A DNA stretch of 64,000 nt from BP-464 sp963825415. Its GTDB lineage: Bacteria; Actinomycetota; Thermoleophilia; Solirubrobacterales; Solirubrobacteraceae. Positions 8,671 to 16,134 of the stretch are shown here, piece by piece; the stretch's first letter is position 1; each line of letters starts with the position of its first letter. A program made the position numbers and the translations under genes. The notes beneath the pieces were generated by a model. That model made no database searches. It was given only the letters and a program-made list of their open reading frames with translations, and had not been told where the DNA came from. The stretch covers positions 310,001-374,000 of the forward strand of contig CAWGTD010000006.1 in NCBI GenBank assembly GCA_963825415.1. The letters are read 5' to 3'.

Positions 8671-9533
8671 TCGACAGGATCTTCCGGCTCAGCCTCGGCG
8701 AGCTGGCGGACTTCAGCGGGGCGAAGTACGACGGCGACTTCTCGCTGACCCTCGAGCAGGCGCAGCGGCGCAAGCACTCCTACGTCGCCGAGCAGATCGG
8801 GATCGAGCCGGGCAAGCGGGTGCTCGACCTCGGCTGCGGCTGGGGTCCGCTGCTGGCGTTCATCCGCGAGCGCGGCGCCGACGGCGTCGGCGTGACCCTG
8901 TCGTCGGCCCAGGCGGCGGCGTGCCGGCGCCACGGGCTGGACGTCCACCTCGTCGACGCGCGCACGGTCACGCGCGAGACGTTCGGGCCGTTCGACGCGA
9001 TCGCCAGCCTCGGTGCGTTCGAGCACTTCTGCTCGCCGGCGGACCACGCCGCCGGCCACCAGGAGGACGTCTACCGCGACCTGTTCGCCAACCTCGCCGG
9101 CCTGCTGCCCGCGGGCGGCCGCCTCTACCTGCAGACGATGGTCTTCGGCCCCAACCGCGTCCCGGTCGACGAGGTCTCGATCGACGCGCCGAAGCATTCC
9201 GATGCCTGGTACCTGGCGCTGATGTCGCACCAGTTCCCCGGCTCGTTTTTGCCGTTCGGCGCCGAGCAGGTGGTGCGAACGGCCGAGCCCGACTTCGCGC
9301 TGGTCGCCAACACGAGCGGGCGGCTGGACTACATCGAGACGATCCGCCAGTGGCGCATGCGGTTCGGGGCACCGACGCTGCGCAAGCGGCTGCTCAAGCT
9401 GCGGCTGGTCCCGCGCTGGCTGACGAGCCCGGACTTCCGGCTCGCATTCACTTCGGGCGTGAGCGCCAACAGCGTCTGCTTCGAACGCGAGCTGCTCGAA
9501 CACCACCGGCTCGTGTTCGAAAAGCGCGGCTGA
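8631..9533 (+). CDS. Cyclopropane-fatty-acyl-phospholipid synthase-like SAM methyltransferase
   Basis: 300 aa. The SAM site motif I is VLDLGCGWGP near residue 65, followed by GVTLSSAQ and FDAIASLGAFEHF, typical of the CmaA/Cfa family that methylates double bonds in phospholipid acyl chains. The ATG at 8631 lies inside the desaturase gene (40-base overlap). The pairing gives a simple logic: the desaturase makes the olefin and this enzyme alkylates it to a cyclopropane or methyl branch. At 300 residues it is shorter than classical Cfa (about 380) and closer to mycolic-acid methyltransferases. It could instead be a related small-molecule methyltransferase. Confidence 0.82.
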   Translation: MADKRDLDFTYSLIDRIFRLSLGELADFSGAKYDGDFSLTLEQAQRRKHSYVAEQIGIEPGKRVLDLGCGWGPLLAFIRERGADGVGVTLSSAQAAACRRHGLDVHLVDARTVTRETFGPFDAIASLGAFEHFCSPADHAAGHQEDVYRDLFANLAGLLPAGGRLYLQTMVFGPNRVPVDEVSIDAPKHSDAWYLALMSHQFPGSFLPFGAEQVVRTAEPDFALVANTSGRLDYIETIRQWRMRFGAPTLRKRLLKLRLVPRWLTSPDFRLAFTSGVSANSVCFERELLEHHRLVFEKRG

Positions 9534-9534
9534 G

Positions 9535-10293
9535 CTAGTCGCGGTCGTACGTCGCGATCGCGTGCAGCGAGAGGGCTGTCAGCAACGCGATCAGCGCCAG
9601 GATCACCCCGCCGCAGGCCGCGAGCTTGTCCGCGTCCCAGCCCTGGATGACCAGCGAGCGCAAGCCCTCGATCACGTAGCTCACCGGGTTCGCCCGCGCG
9701 AGCGTCTCCATCAGCGGCGAAAGCCGGTCGAACGGGACGAAGTTCGGAGTCAGGAAGAGCAGCGGGAAGAACAGCAAGAAGCTCGTGTTGGTCGCCTGGA
9801 CATTCCGGGTGCGTAGCGCGACCAGAATCCCGAAGCCCGCATACCCGACGCCGAACAGCGCCGCGAGCAGGATGAGCACCAGAGCGCCGAGGACCCCGCT
9901 CTCCATATGCGCTCCGAACGCGAGCCCGGCGAGCAGCACAACGGTCGAGCCCATCAGCCCGCGCACCAGGTCGGCTGCGAGCCGGCCGAAGATGATCGAC
10001 GAACGCCGGATCGGCGCGGCGAGCAGCTTGTCGAAGTAGCCCAGGTCGATCTCGGTGACGAGCGCGAGGCCGGAGCTCGCCGTCGCCACCGCGAACATCA
10101 GCGAGACCGGCAGCTGGAACGCGACATATCCCTGCCCGTTCAGGAACGGGGTCGTGCTCGGGAAGGTCTTCGACACCTGGCCGACGTTGACCGCCAGGAA
10201 GAACAGCGGGATGAACAGCGCCGGGACGGTGGCTTCGGGGTAGCGCGCGATCTCGCGGACAGCGCGCCGGCCCAGCAGGGCGATCTCGGTCAT
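9535..10293 (-). CDS. ABC-2 type transporter permease (DrrB-like)
   Basis: 252 aa with six predicted membrane segments, including VPALFIPLFFLAVNVG, VSLMFAVATASSGLALV, LVLILLAALFGVGYAGFGILVAL and LLFFPLLFLTPNFVPF, and the ABC2_membrane end pattern ANPVSYVIEGLRSLV. It starts 4 bases inside the ATPase gene (ATGA overlap). With the ATPase it forms a DrrAB-type exporter for lipophilic compounds; the substrate is unknown. Confidence 0.88.
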   Translation of the reverse strand: MTEIALLGRRAVREIARYPEATVPALFIPLFFLAVNVGQVSKTFPSTTPFLNGQGYVAFQLPVSLMFAVATASSGLALVTEIDLGYFDKLLAAPIRRSSIIFGRLAADLVRGLMGSTVVLLAGLAFGAHMESGVLGALVLILLAALFGVGYAGFGILVALRTRNVQATNTSFLLFFPLLFLTPNFVPFDRLSPLMETLARANPVSYVIEGLRSLVIQGWDADKLAACGGVILALIALLTALSLHAIATYDRD

Positions 10294-11282
10294 TCCGCCT
10301 CCACCTCTTCCTGGGCGCCTTCGAGGCGGCGCCCGGTCGCCCGCAGGAACACGTCGTCGAGCGAGGGTCGCGACACGGCGATCGCCCCGACCCGGATGCT
10401 CTCGCGATCGAGGCGACGCACGATCTCGGCGATCGAGCCGGCCCCGTCCTCGAGGTAGAGCGCCAGCGCATCGGCCTCGGGCAGGACCCGCTCGAGGCCT
10501 TCAAGATCGCGGACCGCGGCCTCGGTGGCGGTCGCGTCAGCGCCGTCCAAGGTGAGCGTCACCACGTCGTGGCCCATCTGAGCCTTCAAGCTCTCGGGAG
10601 TGCCATCGGCGACGATCGTGCCGGCGTCGATGATCGCCAGGCGGTCGCACAGCTGGTCGGCCTCCTCCATGTACTGGGTCGTGAGGAAGACCGTCGTCCC
10701 CGCCGCGTTGATGCGGCGCACCTCGTCCCACACCGTCAGGCGTGAGGCGGGGTCGAGGCCCGTCGTCGGCTCGTCGAGGAAGAGGACCTCGGGCGAATGG
10801 ACGAGGGCGCTGGCGAGGTCGAGGCGGCGCTTCATCCCTCCCGAATAGGTCTTGGTTCGGCGGTCGGCGGCCTCGGTGAGGCCCACCAGCTCCAGCAGTT
10901 CGGTGACTCGCGCAGTGGCGCGCTCGCCCTTGATGCCGTACAGCCCGCACTGAAGCTCGAGCAGCTCGCGGCCGGACTGCACGGGATCGAGGCCGATCTC
11001 CTGAAGCGCGACCCCGATCCGGCGCCGCACGCCGGCGGAGTCCTTCACCACATCGGTACCGGCGACACGTGCGCTGCCCGACGTCGGCGGCAGGAGCGTG
11101 CAGAGCATCCGCACCGTTGTCGTCTTCCCGGCGCCGTTGGGCCCCAGAAAGCCGAACACCTCGCCCTCGGCCACCGTGAGGTCGATGCCACGGACGGCCT
11201 CGACGCCGCCCTTGAAGGTCCGCGTCAGGGAGCGTGCTTCGATCGCCTGTGGACCCGTCGTCGTCTCTGTCGTCTCCGTCAT
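10290..11282 (-). CDS. ABC transporter ATP-binding protein (DrrA-like)
   Basis: 330 aa. Walker A GPNGAGKTTT (about 49-58), signature YSGGMKRRLDLA, Walker B VLFLDEPTTGLDP and H-loop region LTTQYMEEADQL. The long C-terminal DUF4162-like extension (about 230-330), with RPSLDDVFLRATGR near the end, is typical of daunorubicin-resistance-type ATPases. It energises the overlapping permease. A purine-rich AAGGG lies upstream of the ATG. It follows the TetR-DUF2867 pair by 56 bases on the same strand, so TetR control of the exporter is plausible. Confidence 0.92.
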   Translation of the reverse strand: MTETTETTTGPQAIEARSLTRTFKGGVEAVRGIDLTVAEGEVFGFLGPNGAGKTTTVRMLCTLLPPTSGSARVAGTDVVKDSAGVRRRIGVALQEIGLDPVQSGRELLELQCGLYGIKGERATARVTELLELVGLTEAADRRTKTYSGGMKRRLDLASALVHSPEVLFLDEPTTGLDPASRLTVWDEVRRINAAGTTVFLTTQYMEEADQLCDRLAIIDAGTIVADGTPESLKAQMGHDVVTLTLDGADATATEAAVRDLEGLERVLPEADALALYLEDGAGSIAEIVRRLDRESIRVGAIAVSRPSLDDVFLRATGRRLEGAQEEVEAE

Positions 11283-11338
11283 CTCTGCCCTTGTTGACCT
11301 GGGGAGACGCGAAAACTAATCGGCGCGTCAGTCGCTTC

Positions 11339-11917
11339 TCAGGAAAGCGCCTGCCAGCGCCGCTCGATGTCCCGCAGCATCCGCGGGTACACGAGCAGGT
11401 GCCGAAACGGCCTGATCGCAGCCATGTAGGCCGTCCCGAACAGTCCGTTTCGCTTCACCAGGACGGCCATCTGGCCGCGGTAGGCGCCGTTCCCGTCGGG
11501 GACCCAGCCGAGATGCATGACCCCGTGCATGGTCCGGTTGGCGGTCTCCGCCGCCCACTCGTCGTCGAGCTGGTAGAGCGAGCTGAAGGGGAGCGTGTCG
11601 AAGGCCGGACCGGCCGGGGCGTCGCGCAGGTCGGCCGGCAAGCGGTCGCGAAGCGTCGGAACCCGGGCGCCGACGCCGGCGCCCGAACCGTCCCAGCCGA
11701 GCAGCCCCCCGACCTTCCACCGGATCGCGAAGAGCGTGCGGACCACCCGCGAGGAACCGTGCTCCGGGTCGAGCGAGGCCCCGAGCTGCATCAGCCGGGG
11801 AAAGTCGTCGGGGCCGCCAGGCGTCGGCAGCGCCCAGACGTCCTCGATCTCGAAGTCGCGCGTGAGCTCGTGGATCCGCCAGGGCCGTGAGGTGTGCGCG
11901 GTGTCCGGAAGTTTCAT
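11339..11917 (-). CDS. DUF2867 domain-containing protein
   Basis: 192 aa. The whole protein matches the DUF2867 pattern as I know it (RTLFAIRWKVGGLLGWD, TMHGVMHLGWV, LVKRNGLFGTAYMAAIRPF), an uncharacterised family often fused to or beside NAD-binding epimerases. No signal peptide. Its ATG overlaps the TetR stop by 4 bases, so the two are co-translated. The function is unknown. Confidence 0.8.
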   Translation of the reverse strand: MKLPDTAHTSRPWRIHELTRDFEIEDVWALPTPGGPDDFPRLMQLGASLDPEHGSSRVVRTLFAIRWKVGGLLGWDGSGAGVGARVPTLRDRLPADLRDAPAGPAFDTLPFSSLYQLDDEWAAETANRTMHGVMHLGWVPDGNGAYRGQMAVLVKRNGLFGTAYMAAIRPFRHLLVYPRMLRDIERRWQALS

Positions 11918-12558
11918 CGGTTGACCTTTCGTTCGAAGCCCGGAACGCCGTCGAGTCCGAGGGCGCCGGCGGCCGCGCGGGCCGCCAGCAACTCGTCGTG
12001 GGGCGTCTGTCCGGCGAGTGCGATCACGGCTCCCTCGAGCGCACCGACGAACGCGAGCGCGACCGCTCTGGCGGGCGGACCGGGCGGGATCGTCCCCTCT
12101 CTGCGCCCCGCGTTGATCAGACGAACGCAGCGCTTGACGAGCGTCTCACCGACCCGGTCGATCTCGCGCCCGACCGGATGGTCTTGTCCGGCGAACTCGA
12201 GCCTCAGCGCGCTCGCCACGCGGGCCACGTCTCGCCGGCAGTACACCGCGTGGCCGCGCGCGATGGCGATCAGCGCCGCGACCGGGTCAGTCTCCTGTGC
12301 GACGAGCCGACCCACCTCCTGCCTCCAGGTCTCGTCGACCCACTCGATCACGGCCAACGCCAGGTCCTGCTTGTCCTTGAACTGGTGATAGAGCGCGCCG
12401 CGGGTATAGCCGGCTTCGCTTGCCACCTGCTCGAGCACGAGGTTGCCGTAGCCGTGGCGGGAGAGGCCGCGCGCGGCCGACTCGAGCAAAGCGCCACGGG
12501 TGCGCGCGCTGCGGTCGGCCTGGGTGGGCCGGGGCGTGTTCAGAATACCTACAGACAT
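11914..12558 (-). CDS. TetR/AcrR family transcriptional regulator
   Basis: 214 aa. The N-terminal TetR HTH is at about 18-65 (TRGALLESAARGL, then GYTRGALYHQFKDKQDL), followed by a C-terminal ligand-binding helical region with a TetR_C-like end. The ATG at 12558 has no Shine-Dalgarno. A TAACAT -10 box sits 6 bases upstream, so translation from a leaderless mRNA is likely. A 14-bp near-palindrome covers the start codon and transcription start, which fits autorepression. It is first of a run with DUF2867 and the ABC exporter. Confidence 0.9.
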   Translation of the reverse strand: MSVGILNTPRPTQADRSARTRGALLESAARGLSRHGYGNLVLEQVASEAGYTRGALYHQFKDKQDLALAVIEWVDETWRQEVGRLVAQETDPVAALIAIARGHAVYCRRDVARVASALRLEFAGQDHPVGREIDRVGETLVKRCVRLINAGRREGTIPPGPPARAVALAFVGALEGAVIALAGQTPHDELLAARAAAGALGLDGVPGFERKVNR

Positions 12559-12594
12559 GTATGTATGTTAGCGAAGAACGCGACCGCGCTACAA
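12551..12594 (-). promoter_or_regulatory. Leaderless promoter and probable operator of tetR
   Basis: Read on the minus strand: TTGTAG (12594-12589), an 18-base spacer, TAACAT (12570-12565), then 6 bases to the ATG at 12558. The near-palindrome ACAGACATGTATGT (12551-12564; one mismatched pair) overlaps the expected transcription start. This is a typical position and form for a TetR operator. The -35 box overlaps the end of the upstream methyltransferase gene. Confidence 0.6.
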
Positions 12595-13104
12595 GGCGCG
12601 TGGAATCCACGGGGTGCGTCGCGGGACCCACCGCGGCACGGCCTCGCGGTACGCGTGGTACTCGTCGCCGAAGCGCCGCGCGAGGCCCGGCTCCTCGGAG
12701 AGCACGAAGTAGACCCAGTTGATCGCGAGGAAGATGGCGGCGTAGACGAGCAGCGCCGGCGAACCGAGCAGCAGCGCCTCGCCGACCAGAACCCCCAGCA
12801 CGGCGGAGATCATCGGGTTGCGCACGTGGCGATACGGGCCCTCGACGACCAGATGCCGCGTCGGATCCCACGGCGCGAGCGTGCCTTCGCCGATGCGGGC
12901 GAACAGCCGCACCGTCCACACCCACATCGCCACACCGGCGACGATCGCGCCGGCGCCGGCGGCTATCGGTAGCGCGGCGGACTCCCCGTCCAGCCCCCAG
13001 CCGACGTCCGGACCGTCACCGGCGAGCAGGATGACCGCGGGCACCACGATGGCCGCGCTGCCCGGCAGCAGGACGATCGCCGTCGCGTGCCGCCAGGCGC
13101 TCAT
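12589..13104 (-). CDS. Isoprenylcysteine carboxyl methyltransferase (ICMT)-family membrane protein
   Basis: 171 aa from the ATG at 13104, which overlaps the monooxygenase stop (ATGA). An earlier in-frame start would place 61 Arg-rich residues before the first helix and is rejected. Four to five membrane helices are followed by the ICMT/PEMT signature VVEGPYRHVRNPM (about 95-107) and, near the C-terminus, the SEEPGLARRFGDEYHAYREAV motif with its SAM-binding Glu. Bacterial members methylate diverse small molecules or lipids; the substrate is not determinable. The overlap with the flavin monooxygenase suggests that both modify the same compound. Confidence 0.82.
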   Translation of the reverse strand: MSAWRHATAIVLLPGSAAIVVPAVILLAGDGPDVGWGLDGESAALPIAAGAGAIVAGVAMWVWTVRLFARIGEGTLAPWDPTRHLVVEGPYRHVRNPMISAVLGVLVGEALLLGSPALLVYAAIFLAINWVYFVLSEEPGLARRFGDEYHAYREAVPRWVPRRTPWIPRAL

Positions 13105-14591
13105 GTCGGCGGGCCGAACCAGGTGATGAGCGCGTCGGTTAGTCCCGGCTGACTCAAATCTCCGACCCAGCCGACGTATCCGTCGGGCCGGACCAGCACG
13201 GCGGTGGGAGCGGGGACCGCGCCCAGCACCGGAAGCTCCCACGGACCGTCGTACTCGGCGTCGACCATCTGGACCCGATCCACCCACGGTGCGATGTCGA
13301 AGCCACCCGGCTGGCCGAAGTTGAGCAGCACGGGCCGGGCGTCGTGCAGCAGGGCGTAGACCCGCAGCGGGCCGTCGGCGGCGACCAGGTCGAGGTCGGG
13401 CATGCGCCGCCCGAGCAGCGGGTGTCCCTCGCCGAGGTCGTAATGGATGTCCAGCCCGAACATCAGCGCGGCGAACCGCCTGCGCGACTCGTCCGTCAGG
13501 AGCAGTTCGGCAATGGTGTCGCGCAGGGCCGCCGTGCGTTCGTCCGTGCGGCGGAGCGCGACGTGCGCCATCGTGGTGCGCAGCACGCGGGCGGCGACCG
13601 GGTGACGCTCGGCGTGGTAGCTGTCGAGAAGGCTTTCCGGCGACGTGCGGTTGACCACCTGGGCCAGCTTCCAGCCCAGGTTCATGGCATCCCCGACGCC
13701 TACCTGGAGGCCCTGCGCACCGTCAGGTGAGTGCACGTGTGCGGCGTCGCCGGCCAGCAGGACGCGTCTGTCGCGGTAGGCAGCGGCCTGCCGGGTCATG
13801 TCGGTGAACCTGGAGATCCAGGCGGGGCTGTGGAGCCCGTAATCGGTCCCGTAGACGGCGACGAGCCCCTCGCGGAGATCATCCAGGGTGGGTTCGCTCG
13901 TGCCCACGTGCGTCTCGGTCACCATGACCCGGATCGGCCCGCTGTCGGCGTAGACCACCTCGCCGTCGCGGATCTCGTACTCGACCCTGCCGAGGGCATG
14001 GAGCCCGCGGGCGTCGTTGCGGATGCCCAACTCCGGCTCCTCGGCCATCTCGACCTCGGCTATCAGGGCGCTCGTGGTCGGATCCCAGCCCGGGAACGCG
14101 ATGCCGGCCGCCTTGCGGACCAGACTGCGGCCGCCGTCGCACCCGGCGAGGTACTGCGCCCGCAGCGACTCACCGTCGGACAGCTCGACGTCGACGCCGG
14201 TCTCGTCCTGCGTGAAGCCGGTTACCTCGAGTCCCCGACGAAACGTCACCGGCAGCTCGCCGACCCAGCCGGCCAGGATGCGCTCGATGTGGTTCTGCCA
14301 CAGCCCGAGCGAGTACGGATGCCGGGTGGGAAAGTCGCTGATGGCCAACGGCACTCCGGCGAACTGCCCGACCTGGACCACCTGGCCCTCGGCGAGGAAG
14401 CGATCGGCGATGCCGCGCTGATCGAGGATCTCGATCGTGCGGGAGTGCAGACCGCCCGCGCGCGAGCCGGGGAGATCCTGGGTCGCCCGCCGCTCGACGA
14501 TGGCGACGTCCACGCCCGCCAACGCCAACTCGCCCGCCAACATCAGCCCTGTCGGGCCTCCGCCGGCGATCACCACCGCATGCTCGGTCAT
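13101..14591 (-). CDS. FAD-dependent aromatic monooxygenase (group A)
   Basis: 496 aa. FAD Rossmann motif VIAGGGPTGLMLAGELALAG at the N-terminus, a central DG-like segment (AGCDGGRSLVRKAAG, about 155), and GDAAHVHSPDGAQGLQVG near 280 that binds the FAD phosphate. The C-terminal thioredoxin-like extension (VLVRPDGYVGWVG) is typical of TetX/RdmE/MhpA-type hydroxylases. The ATG at 14591 is chosen because GAGGAG is 9 bases upstream; the ATG at 14597 is too close. Expected activity is NAD(P)H-dependent hydroxylation of an aromatic or polyketide-like substrate. Confidence 0.9.
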   Translation of the reverse strand: MTEHAVVIAGGGPTGLMLAGELALAGVDVAIVERRATQDLPGSRAGGLHSRTIEILDQRGIADRFLAEGQVVQVGQFAGVPLAISDFPTRHPYSLGLWQNHIERILAGWVGELPVTFRRGLEVTGFTQDETGVDVELSDGESLRAQYLAGCDGGRSLVRKAAGIAFPGWDPTTSALIAEVEMAEEPELGIRNDARGLHALGRVEYEIRDGEVVYADSGPIRVMVTETHVGTSEPTLDDLREGLVAVYGTDYGLHSPAWISRFTDMTRQAAAYRDRRVLLAGDAAHVHSPDGAQGLQVGVGDAMNLGWKLAQVVNRTSPESLLDSYHAERHPVAARVLRTTMAHVALRRTDERTAALRDTIAELLLTDESRRRFAALMFGLDIHYDLGEGHPLLGRRMPDLDLVAADGPLRVYALLHDARPVLLNFGQPGGFDIAPWVDRVQMVDAEYDGPWELPVLGAVPAPTAVLVRPDGYVGWVGDLSQPGLTDALITWFGPPT

Positions 14592-14640
14592 GGCCATCCG
14601 CTCCTCTGATTTTCCGTAGGTTCTGGCCCTGCGGCTGGCG

Positions 14641-14691
14641 ATTATGCGGCACACCCAGGGGCTTGAAACAAGCCCCCCTGCGGGGTATAAA
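14641..14691. promoter_or_regulatory. Divergent promoters around a 19-bp palindrome
   Basis: On the plus strand TTGAAA (14663-14668), a 17-base spacer and TATAAA (14686-14691) make the best sigma-70-type promoter I see in the window, pointing to the ferritin-like gene at 14947. On the minus strand TTGTTT (14671-14666), 19 bases and CATAAT (14646-14641) point to the monooxygenase. The palindrome GGGGCTTGAAACAAGCCCC (14658-14676) covers both -35 boxes, so it is a good candidate operator for coordinated control. Confidence 0.6.
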
Positions 14692-14697
14692 TTGGAC

Positions 14698-14946
14698 GTG
14701 GAGAGGCGCGGTAACGCCCTCTCCGTTTCTCGTCTGGGTCGATGCCGCCAACACGCGCGCGCCTCTCGCGCGCCCTCGCGCGTCGGCCGTGGACGCGGCG
14801 ACTCGGTTCGTCCCGCGCGGGGCCGGCCCATCCCCGCAAGTGGGCGCGTTGGCGGTGATCCACATCCCGTCCTCCCAGAGAAACACCCTGGAGGACGGAT
14901 GCGTGATCCGCCCGTGGAACGTCAACGACGACGAGGAGAACCCCGC
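14698..14946 (+). promoter_or_regulatory. Long structured 5' leader of the ferritin-like gene
   Basis: If transcription starts just after the TATAAA box, the mRNA has a leader of about 250 bases. It begins with a GC hairpin (14700-14724: GGAGAGG pairs with CCTCTCC) followed by GTTTCT. It also has a second strong hairpin at 14868-14897 (CGTCCTCC with GGAGGACG) before the start. I do not recognise a known riboswitch. A small reading frame at 14663-14950 overlaps the promoter and is not credible. Confidence 0.4.
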
Positions 14947-15765
14947 ATGACCGACGCACTGAACTACGTCTACGAGACGATCGACGACGAGCATCGCCAC
15001 GAATCGGCCGCCACACGGCGCCAGCTCGTCGGCGGCGCCGCCGCCGCGATCGGCTCGCTGGGGCTCATGAGCTTTGGCGCCGACCGGGCGTTCGCTGCCC
15101 AGATGACCGACCCGGCCAACAGCGCGGCGAACATCGCGAACATCGCCGCCACGGCCGAGGTGCTGGCGACGATCGTCAACACTGTCGGCCCCGAGAAGGT
15201 CGCGCTCGACGACGTGACCAAGGCCAACATCCAGGCCGCGGCGCGCGAGGAGCTCATCCACTACCAGGTGCTCACCTCCAGCGCCGTTGGCGGCAAGGAG
15301 CTCACCAAGCAGATCTGGGTGCCCGACGAGGTCTTCGCCAGCAGGGAGGGCCTGCTCACCACGCTCGCCGTCGGCGACCAGATCTTCATCAACGCCTACC
15401 TGCTCGGCATCACCGTGTTCGCCCGCACCGGCGCGGGCGTGGGGTCGATGGGCTCGCAGTTCGCCCGCTACCTGGCCGAGTTCATGGGCGCCGAGGCCGT
15501 GCACCGCGCGCTGGCGCTTCAGTCCCTGGGCCGCCCCGGCAACGACCGCGTGTTCATGCGCTTCGGCCAGAACGAGGAGGCCCCGGGTCTCCCGTCCACC
15601 GGGCAGGCGGGCTTCTACCGGATCGGCGACGCCGTCACCCAGCTCGAAGGGGCGGGCTTCGGCTTCGGCAAGCCCGGCTCGAAGGCCGGCCAGTACTACG
15701 ACTTCGACGAGGTCAGCAAGCGCACGCCCGACCCGTCGACGGTCAACACCCGCACCCTGTCCTGA
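14947..15765 (+). CDS. Exported ferritin-like domain protein
   Basis: 272 aa. A Tat-like leader (TRRQLVGGAAAAIGSLGLMS, ending FAAQ near residue 57) precedes a ferritin-like helical domain (SAANIANIAATAEVLATIV; AREELIHYQVL; FMGAEAVHRALAL), where Glu and His residues of EExxxH-type segments can bind metal. Third exported ferritin-like gene of the window. GAGGAG lies upstream of the ATG. It is monocistronic, with its own strong promoter and a strong terminator. Regulation may act through the long leader or the palindrome at -35. The function is unknown. Confidence 0.87.
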   Translation: MTDALNYVYETIDDEHRHESAATRRQLVGGAAAAIGSLGLMSFGADRAFAAQMTDPANSAANIANIAATAEVLATIVNTVGPEKVALDDVTKANIQAAAREELIHYQVLTSSAVGGKELTKQIWVPDEVFASREGLLTTLAVGDQIFINAYLLGITVFARTGAGVGSMGSQFARYLAEFMGAEAVHRALALQSLGRPGNDRVFMRFGQNEEAPGLPSTGQAGFYRIGDAVTQLEGAGFGFGKPGSKAGQYYDFDEVSKRTPDPSTVNTRTLS

Positions 15766-15772
15766 TCGCGGC

Positions 15773-15812
15773 GGCGGCTCGCCGGCACTCGCCGGCGAGC
15801 CGCCTTTTTCTT
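15773..15812 (+). terminator. Rho-independent terminator of the ferritin-like gene
   Basis: A 13-bp perfect stem (GGCGGCTCGCCGG at 15773-15785 with CCGGCGAGCCGCC at 15792-15804), a 6-base loop, then TTTTTCTTC. It is the clearest intrinsic terminator in the window. Confidence 0.88.
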
Positions 15813-15965
15813 CGCCCGGTCTTCGGCCGCTACACCCGCGCACCAGGTGCCGCCGGTGCGAGCTCGATCACCACCACGGAGGGCGACGCGGACGAACGCC
15901 ATCCGCGCGCGGCACGGGCCGATTGCTGTCACGACCTCCGGCTCAGAACCCGAAGCAGGCCGAGA

Positions 15966-15993
15966 AACGAGAAACGCCCGCTCGGCGCGGGCG
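15966..15993 (-). terminator. Intrinsic terminator of tRNA-His
   Basis: On the minus strand CGCCCGC-GCCGA-GCGGGCG is followed by TTTCTCGTTTC, just beyond the 3' end of tRNA-His. Confidence 0.7.
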
Positions 15994-16002
15994 CTCTCGA
16001 AG

Positions 16003-16076
16003 GGTGAGCGACGGGACTCGAACCCGCGACCACCTGGACCACAACCAGGAGCTCTACCAGCTGAGCTACGCCCACC
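16003..16076 (-). tRNA. tRNA-His (GTG)
   Basis: A full cloverleaf on the minus strand: acceptor GTGGGCG with CGCTCAC, D arm GCTC-AGCTGGTA-GAGC, anticodon stem CCTGG with loop TTGTGGT (anticodon GTG) and CCAGG, T arm GCGGG-TTCGAGT-CCCGT. The extra G-1 opposite C73, the identity element of tRNA-His, is encoded. CCA is not encoded. Its own terminator follows. Confidence 0.95.
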
Positions 16077-16134
16077 GCGGAGTCGTCGAGTCTAGACCGT
16101 TTCCGTCCCACCCCAGCGGGAATGCCAAGGTCAT

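Noticed and set aside
14698..14946. Known riboswitch (TPP, cobalamin, c-di-AMP or similar)
   Set aside because: I looked for their conserved cores and did not find them; only generic hairpins are visible.
14663..14950. 95-residue reading frame upstream of the ferritin-like gene
   Set aside because: It starts inside the -35 box and the palindrome and would be transcribed only if the promoter were elsewhere; no ribosome site.
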